DNA of 16,417 nucleotides from Oscillospiraceae bacterium (GTDB lineage: Bacteria > Bacillota_A > Clostridia > Oscillospirales > Ruminococcaceae), in NCBI GenBank assembly GCA_900766795.1, contig CAAFWX010000008.1:1-16417 (forward strand), read 5' to 3'. Positions 7,346 to 15,509 of the stretch are shown piece after piece (the stretch's first letter is position 1; each line of letters starts with the position of its first letter). The notes beneath the pieces were generated by a model that did no database searches, was not told where the DNA came from, and worked only from the letters and a program-made list of their open reading frames with translations. The position numbers were made by a program, and so were the translations under genes.

Positions 7346-8272
7346 ATGACTGAGTATCTGCCGGAAGGCTTTCTAATCTGCCGCGAGGAAAACGCACGGC
7401 GTGTGCGCAGCGCCGAGGAACTTCGCGGGTGTATCGGCACAGGGGAAATCCTCGAAGCGCCATGCGTAATCTGCGACAGCCGTCACAACCTTATCGTTGA
7501 CCTCGGCTGTATGCGCGGGATTATCCCGCGCGAGGAGGGCGCGCTCGGAATCCGCGAGGGCACCACAAAGGACATCGCGCTGATTTCCCGCGTAAACAAG
7601 CCCGTCTGCTTCACCGTAACTGACGTCACCGAGGACGAATACGCTGCTCCTGTCGCAATCCTGTCACGCAGGGCGGCGCAGGAGCAGTGCATGAACGATT
7701 ACATCAGCGGGCTTCGTGCGGGGGACGTTATCCCTGCGCGGGTAACGCACCTCGAGCACTTCGGGGCTTTCGTGGACATCGGCTGCGGGATTCCCTCGCT
7801 TATCCCCATCGACCTTATCTCCGTGTCGCGCATTTCCCACCCCGCTGACCGCTTCCGCGTGGGGCAGGATATTTTCGCGGCGGTGCGCTCAATTGAGGGC
7901 GAGCGGGTGTGCCTGTCGCATAAGGAGCTGCTCGGCACCTGGCAGGAAAACGCGGATATGTTCGAGGCGGGCGAAACGGTGACGGGCGTAGTGCGCTCGG
8001 TTGAGGACTACGGGATTTTCGTGGAGCTTGCGCCCAATCTCGCGGGGCTTGCCGAACCGCGCGAGGGAGTTTATGTAGGAAACACCGCAAGCGTTTACAT
8101 CAAGGCAATTATCCCCGAGAAAATGAAAATAAAGCTCATCATCGTGTCTGCTTCGGAGAATACATACTGCGATAACGAGCTTCATTACTTTATTTCGTCA
8201 GGGCACATCGACAGGTGGCTCTATTCGGGGGACGAGTGCGAAAAGCGCATTGAGAGCGTTTTCGGGGATTAG
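7346..8272 (+). CDS. S1-domain RNA-binding protein (ribosomal protein S1-like)
   Basis: The 308-residue protein contains two clear S1 (OB-fold) RNA-binding domains, at about residues 125-193 (GDVIPARVTHLEHFGAFVDI) and 207-268 (TVTGVVRSVEDYGIFVEL), plus a degenerate N-terminal S1-like segment at about 30-110. It resembles the short S1-like proteins annotated as ribosomal protein S1 in Clostridia, smaller than the 557-residue, six-domain E. coli S1. A role in mRNA binding or translation is likely, but whether it is a ribosomal protein is unknown. The ATG at 7346 is chosen because GGAGG at 7335-7339 sits six bases upstream; a 21-residue extension lacks such a site. It is the only plus-strand gene here. 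The 247-base gap before it holds the opposing promoter, and I see no convincing promoter for this gene. Its stop codon overlaps that of rarA. Confidence 0.88.
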   Translation: MTEYLPEGFLICREENARRVRSAEELRGCIGTGEILEAPCVICDSRHNLIVDLGCMRGIIPREEGALGIREGTTKDIALISRVNKPVCFTVTDVTEDEYAAPVAILSRRAAQEQCMNDYISGLRAGDVIPARVTHLEHFGAFVDIGCGIPSLIPIDLISVSRISHPADRFRVGQDIFAAVRSIEGERVCLSHKELLGTWQENADMFEAGETVTGVVRSVEDYGIFVELAPNLAGLAEPREGVYVGNTASVYIKAIIPEKMKIKLIIVSASENTYCDNELHYFISSGHIDRWLYSGDECEKRIESVFGD

Positions 8273-9522
8273 TCCTTTTTGACCTTGATTTTTGCCCAGT
8301 ATTCCTCGGCGGCATGCTCAAGCTTGTTGTCGCCGTAATGGTAGTACACCCTGTCTTTGAGCGCGTCGGGGAGATACTGCTGCTCCACCCAGTGGTTCGG
8401 GAAATCGTGCGGGTAGAGGTAGTGCTGACCTTTGACGGCTGCGCCCTCTCCGTCATAGTGCTTGTTTTGAAGATGGCGCGGGAAGTCATAGCCCCCGCCG
8501 TTTTCTATGTCCGCGAGAGCCGCGTCTATGGCAGCTTCCGCGCTGTTGGACTTCGGCGAGGTCGCAAGCAGTATCACCGCTTCGGAAAGCGGAATCCGCG
8601 CTTCGGGAAGCCCCAACTGCAAAGCGCTGTCAACACACGCCTTTGTTATCGCAATCGCCTGCGGATAAGCAAGCCCCACGTCCTCTGCGGCGGTAACTAA
8701 AAGCCGCCTTGAAAGCGAGATGATATCCCCCGCCGCAATCAGCCTTGCCGCATAGTGCAGCGCTGCGTTTTCGTCCGAGCCGCGTATCGACTTTTGCAGC
8801 GCGGAAAGCAGGTCGTAGTGCTGGTCGCCGTCGCGGTCGTAGCGCATGTTGCTGCGCTGGGTAAGCTCTGCGGCAAGCTCTACGTCAACCACGCCGTCCG
8901 TCGCGGACAGCGCACAGAACTCCACCGTGTTCAGGCATTTGCGCACATCTCCCCCGCAGCCGCGGCTTATGTACTTCACCGCTTCGTCGGATACCTCGTA
9001 GGCTGTGTTGTTTTCCTCGCCGATTTTCTCGAAGCCGCGCCGCACAGCCTTTTCCATCTCCTCGGGGGAAACCGGCTTGAACTCGAAAACCGTGCTTCGC
9101 GACAAAATCGCGTTGTAGACGTAGAAATACGGATTCTCCGTCGTAGAAGCAATGAGCGTTATGCTGCCGTCCTCAATGTATTCAAGCAGGCTTTGCTGCT
9201 GCTTTTTGTTGAGGTACTGTATCTCGTCGAGGTAGAGAAGAATACCCTTGCTTCCGTAAAATGTTCCGATTTCGGAAACAACGTCCTTTATGTCAGCAGT
9301 GGAAGCTGATGTGCCGTTGAGCTTGTGCAGCCGCATGTCAGCCGACTCCGCAATAATCCGCGCAACGGTTGTCTTTCCAACACCCGAGGGACCGTAGAAA
9401 ATCATATTCGGGATTTTCCCCGATTCAATCACGCGCGAAAGCGGTCTGTTCTTCCCAATCAAATGGCTTTGCCCCACTACATCGGCTAATGCGGTGGGGC
9501 GTATTCTGTCTGCTAATGGCAT
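8269..9522 (-). CDS. rarA: Replication-associated recombination protein A (AAA+ ATPase)
   Basis: The 417-residue product matches RarA/MgsA, a AAA+ ATPase related to the clamp loader and RuvB that acts at stalled replication forks and single-strand gaps with SSB. Walker A GPSGVGKT is at residues 44-51, Walker B LLYLDE at 95-100, sensor 1 ASTTENP at 125-131, and the arginine-finger region LSRS at 140-143, followed by the helical lid and a C-terminal domain with the family's ...YPHDFPNHWVEQQYLP block. Where most bacteria have DEIHRFNKAQQ, this protein has DEIQYLNKKQQ; it is otherwise complete. The ATG at 9522 overlaps the prs stop by one base (TGATG), so translation is likely coupled. Its stop overlaps the stop of the convergent S1-domain gene, leaving no room for a terminator. 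Confidence 0.96.
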   Translation of the reverse strand: MPLADRIRPTALADVVGQSHLIGKNRPLSRVIESGKIPNMIFYGPSGVGKTTVARIIAESADMRLHKLNGTSASTADIKDVVSEIGTFYGSKGILLYLDEIQYLNKKQQQSLLEYIEDGSITLIASTTENPYFYVYNAILSRSTVFEFKPVSPEEMEKAVRRGFEKIGEENNTAYEVSDEAVKYISRGCGGDVRKCLNTVEFCALSATDGVVDVELAAELTQRSNMRYDRDGDQHYDLLSALQKSIRGSDENAALHYAARLIAAGDIISLSRRLLVTAAEDVGLAYPQAIAITKACVDSALQLGLPEARIPLSEAVILLATSPKSNSAEAAIDAALADIENGGGYDFPRHLQNKHYDGEGAAVKGQHYLYPHDFPNHWVEQQYLPDALKDRVYYHYGDNKLEHAAEEYWAKIKVKKD

Positions 9523-10673
9523 CAGTAACCTCTGTGCTCCTGAAGCAGCGCTTCGATTTTCGCGTGCGGGTCGATAACGTTGCTGATGGAGGTGTCGTGG
9601 TTGAGCGAAGCGATGAAGTACGCGATGTACTTCGACACGTCAACCTCCTTGAACCACGGGCGCTTAAGCAGCTCGGGAGTGCGGTATGTAAGGTTTGTGC
9701 CGAACACACCGTCGATAAGACCCTGCTCATATGCCTTGTCAAAGCTCTCAAGACCGTTGGTGAAGATTGCGTAGGTAGCATACGCAAAGAAACGTCCGGA
9801 GTCGCGCGCCTTAAGCTCCCTTGCGATATCGAGCATTGACTCGCCCGAGGAGATGATGTCGTCCGCAACGAAAACGTCTTTGCCCTTTACGTCACTTCCG
9901 AGGTACTCGTGCGCAACGATAGGGTTTCTGCCGTTTACGATAACGGAGTAGTCGCGGCGCTTGTAGAACATGCCCATATCAACGCCCATTACCGAAGCGT
10001 AGAACATATTTCTGTTCAGCGCGCCCTCGTCGGGGCTGACAATCATGAAGTGATTCTTGTCGATAACGAGGTCGGGGAAGGACTTGAACATAGCCTTCAG
10101 CACCTGATAGCTGGGCATAACGTTGTCGAAGCCCATCAGCGGGATTGCGTTGCACACGCGCGGGTCGTGAGCGTCTACGGTGATGAGGTTGCTTACGCCC
10201 ATGTCGCGCAGCTCCTGAAGCATATATGCGCAGTCGAGCGACTCGCGGTAGCTTCTTCTGTGCTGTCTGCCGCCGTAAAGCAGGGGCATGATTACGTTGA
10301 TTCTGTGGGATTTGCCGCTTACCGCCTGAATGATACGCTTGAGGTCGGCATAGTGGTCGTCGGGGGACATGTAGTTCTCTCTGTCGAACAGCTTGTAGGT
10401 ACAGGAGTAGTTTCCAACGTCAATGAGAATGAACAAATCCTTACCGCGCACGGTGCTCTTGATAATGCCCTTTGCGTCGCCCGAAGCAAATCTCGGGCAC
10501 TCAGCCTCTATCATGAAATCGTCTGTGGGCTGACCGTTTCTGTCCGCCCAGCGGATAAGATAGCTGTTTATCTTCGCAGCAAGCTCCTCGGTGCCCTTCA
10601 TGGCAATGATTCCGAGGGGGGCAACGGGGGCATAATTCTGATATAAAACTTCGGTATTCTTAACGTTATTCAT
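9522..10673 (-). CDS. prs: Ribose-phosphate pyrophosphokinase (PRPP synthetase), long form
   Basis: This 383-residue enzyme makes phosphoribosyl pyrophosphate from ribose 5-phosphate and ATP for purine, pyrimidine, histidine, tryptophan and NAD synthesis. Recognisable elements are PLLYGGRQHRRSYRE (130-144), corresponding to the canonical ATP-binding segment, TVDAHDPRV (165-173) with the conserved His169, the ribose-phosphate region VSPDEGALNR (212-221), KRRDYS (238-243) in the flexible catalytic loop position, and the PRPP loop VADDIISSGES (269-279). It is about 65 residues longer than E. coli Prs, with a longer N-terminus and a divergent PRPP loop (classical DDMIDTGGT). Such long forms are annotated as Prs in Clostridia. 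The ATG at 10673 follows AAGGGAAG. It lies 24 bases after glyA and overlaps rarA by one base. Substrate specificity is inferred from the motifs. Confidence 0.93.
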   Translation of the reverse strand: MNNVKNTEVLYQNYAPVAPLGIIAMKGTEELAAKINSYLIRWADRNGQPTDDFMIEAECPRFASGDAKGIIKSTVRGKDLFILIDVGNYSCTYKLFDRENYMSPDDHYADLKRIIQAVSGKSHRINVIMPLLYGGRQHRRSYRESLDCAYMLQELRDMGVSNLITVDAHDPRVCNAIPLMGFDNVMPSYQVLKAMFKSFPDLVIDKNHFMIVSPDEGALNRNMFYASVMGVDMGMFYKRRDYSVIVNGRNPIVAHEYLGSDVKGKDVFVADDIISSGESMLDIARELKARDSGRFFAYATYAIFTNGLESFDKAYEQGLIDGVFGTNLTYRTPELLKRPWFKEVDVSKYIAYFIASLNHDTSISNVIDPHAKIEALLQEHRGY

Positions 10674-10697
10674 GTAAAAATACTTCCCTTTCTTATA

Positions 10698-11951
10698 TTA
10701 CTCGTACAGAGGATATTTTGCGCAGATTTCGCTAACCATTCCACGAACCTTGTCCTGTGTACCCTCAAAGTCGCTTGCGGTGAGGTAAATTGCCTCGCCG
10801 ATTACCTTCATGTCGTCCTCTTTAAGACCGCGTGTGGTAACGGCAGGTGTGCCGATTCTTACACCGCTGGTGAATGCGGGCTTCTGGGGGTCGTTCGGGA
10901 TTGCATTCTTGTTTACGGTGATGTAAACGGCGTCGAGGTGCTGCTCAAGTTCCTTGCCCGTGATGTTGAACGGACGCAGGTCAACGAGCATGAGGTGGTT
11001 GTCCGTGCCGCCCGAAACAAGGTTGAAGCCCTTTTCAAGCAGTGTGTCCGCAAGCACGCGCGCGTTCTTTACAATCTGCTCGCCGTAAGCCTTGAACTCG
11101 GGCTTAAGCGCCTCGCCGAAACATACTGCCTTAGCGGCGATAACGTGCATGAGAGGACCGCCCTGCGTGCCGGGGAAGATGGCGGAGTTAATCTTCTTTG
11201 CGAGGTACTCGTTGTTCGTGAGGATAAGACCGCCGCGCGGGCCGCGGAGGGTCTTGTGGGTGGTGGTGGTTACGATATCGGCGTAGGGCACGGGGCTCAT
11301 GTGCTGACCTGCGGCAACAAGACCCGCAATGTGCGCCATATCTACCATAAGGTAAGCGCCGACTGCTCTTGCGATTTCGGAGAGCTTCTTGAAGTCGATG
11401 GCTCTGGGATACGCGGAAGCGCCCGCAACGATAAGCTTGGGCTTGCACTTGTTTGCCTGCTTGTAAAGCTCCTCGTAGTCAATGAAGCCCTCCGCGTTGG
11501 TGCCGTAGGGAACAAAGTTGAAGTACTTGCCCGAGATGTTTACGGGAGAACCGTGGGTGAGGTGTCCGCCGTTGTCGAGGGACATGCCCATAACGGTGTC
11601 GCCGGGCTGAAGCAGCGCAACGTAAACCGCAGTGTTAGCCTGTGCACCCGAGTGCGCCTGAACATTCGCAAACTGTGCGCCGAAAAGCTTCTTTGCGCGC
11701 TCAATCGCGATGGTTTCCACGATATCAACGTTCTCGCAGCCTCCGTAGTATCTCTTTCCGGGATAGCCCTCCGCATACTTGTTGGTGAGAACGCTTCCCA
11801 TTGCAGCCATAACTGCGGGAGAAACGATGTTCTCCGAGGCGATGAGTTCAAGGTTGCGCTTCTGGCGCGCAAGCTCCAGACCCATAGCGTCCGCAACCTC
11901 CTTGTCCACTCCCCCGAGGTAACCGATGGTATCGACAATATCGTTGTACAT
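10698..11951 (-). CDS. glyA: Serine hydroxymethyltransferase
   Basis: The 417-residue product is a typical bacterial SHMT, a PLP-dependent cytoplasmic enzyme that converts serine and tetrahydrofolate to glycine and 5,10-methylene-THF. The PLP lysine is Lys233 in [14 protein letters not shown], with Asp204 and His207 in VDMAHIAG contacting the cofactor. The substrate region [13 protein letters not shown] (59-71) and AHSGAQAN (99-106) are intact. The start is the ATG at 11951-11949, eight bases after AAAGGAG (11966-11960). A 30-residue upstream extension would run through the promoter and is rejected, and an ATG closer to the ribosome binding site is out of frame. It leads the glyA-prs-rarA operon from its own promoter. 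No riboswitch is apparent in the roughly 55-base leader. Confidence 0.98.
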   Translation of the reverse strand: MYNDIVDTIGYLGGVDKEVADAMGLELARQKRNLELIASENIVSPAVMAAMGSVLTNKYAEGYPGKRYYGGCENVDIVETIAIERAKKLFGAQFANVQAHSGAQANTAVYVALLQPGDTVMGMSLDNGGHLTHGSPVNISGKYFNFVPYGTNAEGFIDYEELYKQANKCKPKLIVAGASAYPRAIDFKKLSEIARAVGAYLMVDMAHIAGLVAAGQHMSPVPYADIVTTTTHKTLRGPRGGLILTNNEYLAKKINSAIFPGTQGGPLMHVIAAKAVCFGEALKPEFKAYGEQIVKNARVLADTLLEKGFNLVSGGTDNHLMLVDLRPFNITGKELEQHLDAVYITVNKNAIPNDPQKPAFTSGVRIGTPAVTTRGLKEDDMKVIGEAIYLTASDFEGTQDKVRGMVSEICAKYPLYE

Positions 11952-12012
11952 ACAACATGCTCCTTTCAAATACAGGCAGAGGTTATTCCCCTTTTTGCCC
12001 TCAATTAATATT

Positions 12013-12041
12013 AGTATAACGCAAATTCTCCTATTTTTCAA
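12013..12041 (-). promoter_or_regulatory. SigA-type promoter for glyA-prs-rarA
   Basis: On the minus strand the -35 is TTGAAA (12041-12036) and the -10 is TATACT (12018-12013), separated by 17 bases. Transcription should begin near 12006, giving a leader of about 55 bases before the glyA ATG. AT-rich sequence lies upstream at 12042-12085. Confidence 0.82.
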
Positions 12042-12102
12042 GAGATTTTTTTCTTTTTAATGATTTACACATTTAATCCAAAACAAACGTGAAGTTTTTG
12101 TT

Positions 12103-12140
12103 AAAAACCGCTAAAGCCGCACCTGTGACAGCGCGGCTTT
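12103..12140 (-). terminator. Intrinsic terminator after leuB
   Basis: On the minus strand AAAGCCGC (12140-12133) and GCGGCTTT (12120-12113) form a perfect eight-base stem around a 12-base loop, followed after five bases by TTTTT (12107-12103). It begins 15 bases past the leuB stop codon and ends the leucine operon before the glyA promoter. The T-run is short and slightly displaced, so efficiency may be moderate. Confidence 0.75.
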
Positions 12141-12155
12141 GATAATACATTTATA

Positions 12156-13238
12156 TCAGATGAACTCGGCGATTTTATCGCCCATCTCGGAGCAGGACAC
12201 GAGCGTCATGCAGTCGGACATGATGTCGCAGGTTCTGTATCCTGCTTCGAGCACCTTGTTTACGGCGCTTTCCACTGCGTCGGCTTCCCTTTCCATCTTG
12301 AAGGAATAGCGCAGCATCATTGCCGCAGAAAGAATTGTGGCAATGGGGTTAGCCTTGTTCTGTCCCGCAATGTCGGGCGCGGAACCGCCGCTCGGCTCGT
12401 ACAGACCGAAGCTGGTTTCGTTCATGCTTGCGGAAGCGAGCATTCCGATAGAGCCGGTTATCATGGAAGCTTCATCGGACAGGATGTCACCGAACATGTT
12501 CTCCGTTACCATAACGTCAAACTGCGCGGGGTCCTTAACAAGCTGCATAGCGGAGTTGTCCACAAGCATGTGCTCGAGAGTTACCTCGGGGTAGTCCTTT
12601 GCGACCTCCTCGACAACCTTTCTCCAAAGGCGTGAGGTGTCGAGCACGTTCGCCTTGTCAACGCTCGTCACTTTCTTTCTGCGCTGCATAGCAACGTCGA
12701 ATGCCTTTATGGCGATACGTTTGATTTCGTTCTCGTCGTATTTCAGCGTGTCAACCGCGGTCATTACGCCGTCAATCTCCTCGGTCTTTCTCTCGCCGAA
12801 GTACAATCCGCCCGTAAGCTCGCGCATGATGAGCATGTCAAAGCCCTTTGCGCTGATTTCGGTTTTGAGCGGGCAAGCGCCCGAAAGCTGCGGGAAAAGC
12901 ACGCACGGACGCAGGTTTGCGAACAGACCGAGCGACTTTCTGAGCTTAAGCAGACCTGCCTCGGGGCGAAGATTTGCGGGAAGCTTGTACCAAGGAGATG
13001 TGGTGGTGTTACCGCCGATAGAGCCCATCAGAACAGCGTCCGAAGCCTTGCAACGGTCAATGGTTTCGTCTGTAAGCGGTACGCCGTTTGCGTCAATGGA
13101 GCACCCTCCCATAAGAAGCTGCTTGTAGTTGAACTTGTGGGAGAATTTCTCGGCAACCTTGTCCAGCACCTTCATTGCTTCGGTGACGATTTCGGGGCCA
13201 ATTCCGTCGCCCTTGATAACTGCTATGTTCTTTTCCAT
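12156..13238 (-). CDS. leuB: 3-isopropylmalate dehydrogenase
   Basis: The 360-residue enzyme oxidises and decarboxylates 3-isopropylmalate to 2-ketoisocaproate with NAD+, the third committed step of leucine synthesis. Substrate residues are visible in LLKLRKSLGLFANLRP (Arg100, Arg110) and MRELTGGLYFGERK (Arg139, Tyr146). The catalytic lysine is Lys195 in DKANVL, with metal aspartates Asp227, Asp251 and Asp255. In the adenosine-binding segment the usual EPxHGSAPDIAG reads EPSGGSAPDIAG, replacing the conserved histidine with Gly284 or its neighbour; I recall this variant in other Clostridia and Bacteroidetes. The LFANLRP segment and overall length favour LeuB over isocitrate or tartrate dehydrogenase, and the leuCD context agrees. 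The ATG at 13238 lies 11 bases after GAAAGGG, which overlaps the stop of the GNAT gene. It is the last gene of the operon, with the terminator just downstream. Confidence 0.96.
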   Translation of the reverse strand: MEKNIAVIKGDGIGPEIVTEAMKVLDKVAEKFSHKFNYKQLLMGGCSIDANGVPLTDETIDRCKASDAVLMGSIGGNTTTSPWYKLPANLRPEAGLLKLRKSLGLFANLRPCVLFPQLSGACPLKTEISAKGFDMLIMRELTGGLYFGERKTEEIDGVMTAVDTLKYDENEIKRIAIKAFDVAMQRRKKVTSVDKANVLDTSRLWRKVVEEVAKDYPEVTLEHMLVDNSAMQLVKDPAQFDVMVTENMFGDILSDEASMITGSIGMLASASMNETSFGLYEPSGGSAPDIAGQNKANPIATILSAAMMLRYSFKMEREADAVESAVNKVLEAGYRTCDIMSDCMTLVSCSEMGDKIAEFI

Positions 13239-13255
13239 GTGATTTGCTACCCTTT

Positions 13256-13711
13256 CTAAATGTCTATACGCAGGCGCACTTCCTCGCCCTGCGCTCTTTC
13301 GCGGGAAACCCTGCTTTTGCCGTCGGGAGTGAACCCGAAGCGGGTGAAGAACCGCACAGCCTGCGTGTTGTGCTCGTTCACCCAGATAAACGCCGTCCTG
13401 AATTTAAGCGTGCGCATGTTGCGAAGCGCGTGTGACAGCAGCTTTCGTCCAAGCCCGCTGCTGCGATAAAGCTCGGAAATGCTTATCATCTCGACCTCGC
13501 AGCTGTCAGGAATGAGGGAGTTTTTGCACACGCATACCCCGCGGACAGCCTTGTCACAGGTGACAACCGCCGTCAGCAGCGCATGGTTCATGCTTTCCCG
13601 AAAATACTTCGCGTCATAGCCCGAGGTATAGCTGCTGCTTGCAGCACATTTCTCCATGTCGACAGGAGAATACTGCGAGGTGCGCGTAGCGTTTGCGATG
13701 TTGATAACCAC
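13256..13711 (-). CDS. GNAT-family N-acetyltransferase of unknown substrate
   Basis: The 151-residue protein looks like a single-domain GNAT enzyme, which transfers an acetyl group from acetyl-CoA to an amine. The central motif A, EMISISELYRSSGLGRKLLSHAL (about residues 73-95, with the CoA pyrophosphate loop RSSGLG), is followed by FIWVNEHNTQAVRFFTRFGF (about 108-127), the usual motif B with the N-x-x-A-x-x-F-x-x-x-G-F pattern. The substrate cannot be told; it resembles RimI-like protein acetyltransferases only in general form. The start appears to be GTG at 13711-13709, four bases after the leuD stop, with AAGGG near the end of leuD as the ribosome binding site. The leuB start is 17 bases downstream. 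Its tight placement inside leuC-leuD-leuB means it is co-transcribed with leucine genes. Confidence 0.85.
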   Translation of the reverse strand: MVINIANATRTSQYSPVDMEKCAASSSYTSGYDAKYFRESMNHALLTAVVTCDKAVRGVCVCKNSLIPDSCEVEMISISELYRSSGLGRKLLSHALRNMRTLKFRTAFIWVNEHNTQAVRFFTRFGFTPDGKSRVSRERAQGEEVRLRIDI

Positions 13712-13715
13712 GATA

Positions 13716-14198
13716 TCAGCCCTTAATTGACTTAAGCAGACCGCCCTTGTTGATGATGTCCTTGATGAAATCGGGGAAAGGCTGCGCCTGATAGGTTTTT
13801 CCCTTAGTTACGTTGGTGATAACGCCTGTGTCAAAGTCGATGTCAACCTCGTTGCCTGCTTCGATGTCCTTTGCGGCTTCGTCGCACTCGAGGATAGGCA
13901 GACCGATGTTGATTGCGTTGCGGTAGAAGATTCTCGCAAAGGTGGAAGCGATTACGCAGCCAATTCCGCTTGCCTTGATGGCAATGGGCGCGTGCTCGCG
14001 GGAGCTTCCGCAGCCGAAGTTCATGTTGGCAACCATAATGTCGCCCTCTTTAACCTTGTTTACGAAATCCTTGTCGATATCCTCCATGCAGTGGGAAGCA
14101 AGCTCCTTGTGGTCTGCGGTGTTGAGGTAGCGTGCGGGGATTATTACGTCGGTGTCAACGTTGTCGCCGTACTTATCTACTATTCCGTGTGCTTTCAT
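13716..14198 (-). CDS. leuD: 3-isopropylmalate dehydratase small subunit
   Basis: The 160-residue protein is the swivelling-domain subunit of isopropylmalate isomerase, which pairs with LeuC to convert 2-isopropylmalate to 3-isopropylmalate. The [12 protein letters not shown] block at residues 60-71, with the conserved Ser-Arg-Glu-His, and [10 protein letters not shown] near residues 24-33 are diagnostic. At 160 residues it is the short, archaeal-type (HACN) form rather than the roughly 200-residue E. coli form, matching the 418-residue LeuC. The ATG at 14198 follows AAGGAGG by eight bases, and that ribosome binding site overlaps the leuC stop codon. Only 13 bases separate it from leuC. A homoaconitase-type activity shares this form, but leuB nearby makes the leucine role much more likely. 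Confidence 0.97.
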   Translation of the reverse strand: MKAHGIVDKYGDNVDTDVIIPARYLNTADHKELASHCMEDIDKDFVNKVKEGDIMVANMNFGCGSSREHAPIAIKASGIGCVIASTFARIFYRNAINIGLPILECDEAAKDIEAGNEVDIDFDTGVITNVTKGKTYQAQPFPDFIKDIINKGGLLKSIKG

Positions 14199-14211
14199 TT
14201 ATGCGTCCTCC

Positions 14212-15468
14212 TTATTCCTTTACGTCAGAGATGTAGCCCGTCAAAGCGCTTGCTGCGGCTATTGCGGGGCTTGCGAGGTAAACCTCGGAGGTGGTGTCAC
14301 CCATTCTGCCGACGAAGTTTCTGTTGGTTGTGGAAACGGCTCTCTCTCCGGGAGCAAGGATTCCCATGTGACCGCCAAGGCAGGGACCGCAGGTAGGCGC
14401 AGATACAACCATGCCCGCTTCAACGAATATCTCAAGCAGACCGTTTCTCAGCGCGTCAAGGTAAATCTGCTGGGTTGCGGGGATTACGATTGCGCGAACG
14501 CCCTTGGCAACCTTCTTGCCCTTTACGACAGCCGCAGCGGTTTCGAGGTCGCTATATCTGCCGTTGGTGCAGGAACCGATAACAACCTGGTCAATCTTAA
14601 TCTCACCCACCTCGTCGATGGTTCTGGTGTTCTCGGGCAGGTGCGGGAAAGCAACCGTAGGACGGATTGCGGAAAGGTCGATGTCGATAACGCGGTTGTA
14701 CTTTGCGTCGGGGTCGGCGGTGAAGTACTCGAACTCGCGGTCGGTTCTGCCCTTGACATAAGCGAGGGTAACGTCGTCAACCTCGAAAATGCCGTTCTTT
14801 GCGCCCGCTTCGATTGCCATGTTAGCCATGCAGAGTCTGTCGTCCATGGACAGGGAGTGCAGCCCCTCGCCGGTGAACTCCATGCTCTGGTAGAGCGCGC
14901 CGTCAACACCTATCATGCCGATGATGTGCAGGATAACGTCCTTGCCGCTCACCCACTTGTTAAGCTTGCCGGTGAGGTTGAACTTGATTGCTCCGGGCAC
15001 CTTGAACCAAGCCTCGCCCGTAGCCATGCCCGCAGCCATATCCGTGGAGCCTACGCCCGTGGAGAATGCGCCGAGCGCGCCGTATGTACAGGTGTGGCTG
15101 TCTGCGCCGATTACGCAGTCGCCGGGGATTACAAGTCCTTTTTCGGGAAGCAGCGCGTGCTCAATTCCGACGTTTCCTACGTCGTAGTAGTTCACGATGT
15201 CGTACTTCTCGGCGAAATTGCGGCACTGCTGGCACTGCTTCGCTGCCTTGATGTCCTTGTTGGGGGTGAAGTGGTCCATTACAAGGGAAATCTTGCTTCT
15301 GTCAAATACGCCCTCGAATCCTATCTTATTGAACTCGTTTATCGCAACGGGGCTGGTGATGTCGTTGCCGAGCACCATATCAAGCTTCGCTCTGATAAGC
15401 TGTCCCTCAACAACGCTGTCAAGTCCCGCGTGCTTTGCGAGAATTTTCTGGGTCATTGTCATTCCCAT
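14212..15468 (-). CDS. leuC: 3-isopropylmalate dehydratase large subunit
   Basis: The 418-residue aconitase-family protein is the [4Fe-4S] catalytic subunit of isopropylmalate isomerase. The three cluster ligands are Cys300 in [10 protein letters not shown] and Cys360 and Cys363 in TCGPCLGG. The conserved [23 protein letters not shown] block begins at residue 121. Its length fits the archaeal/clostridial two-subunit form, not the 466-residue E. coli form. The ATG at 15468-15466 is chosen because GGAGG (15481-15477) lies eight bases upstream; a 12-residue extension begins within the leader. It is the first gene of leuC-leuD-GNAT-leuB, driven by the promoter at 15510-15538. No leuA lies in the window, and the leader of about 35 bases is too short for a T-box or leader-peptide attenuator. 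Confidence 0.97.
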   Translation of the reverse strand: MGMTMTQKILAKHAGLDSVVEGQLIRAKLDMVLGNDITSPVAINEFNKIGFEGVFDRSKISLVMDHFTPNKDIKAAKQCQQCRNFAEKYDIVNYYDVGNVGIEHALLPEKGLVIPGDCVIGADSHTCTYGALGAFSTGVGSTDMAAGMATGEAWFKVPGAIKFNLTGKLNKWVSGKDVILHIIGMIGVDGALYQSMEFTGEGLHSLSMDDRLCMANMAIEAGAKNGIFEVDDVTLAYVKGRTDREFEYFTADPDAKYNRVIDIDLSAIRPTVAFPHLPENTRTIDEVGEIKIDQVVIGSCTNGRYSDLETAAAVVKGKKVAKGVRAIVIPATQQIYLDALRNGLLEIFVEAGMVVSAPTCGPCLGGHMGILAPGERAVSTTNRNFVGRMGDTTSEVYLASPAIAAASALTGYISDVKE

Positions 15469-15509
15469 AATTGTATCCTCCGTTTTTTGGATTTTAAATG
15501 TCAACCTAT

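Noticed and set aside
11952..12006. Possible riboswitch in the glyA leader
   Set aside because: The predicted leader is only about 55 bases and shows no paired glycine, SAM, THF or preQ1 aptamer pattern by eye.
10938..12008. A 356-residue open frame on the plus strand opposite glyA
   Set aside because: It is antisense to an intact serine hydroxymethyltransferase and has no recognisable domain.
15469..15503. Possible leucine attenuator or T-box before leuC
   Set aside because: The leader is about 35 bases, with no T-box sequence, leucine-codon leader peptide or terminator hairpin.
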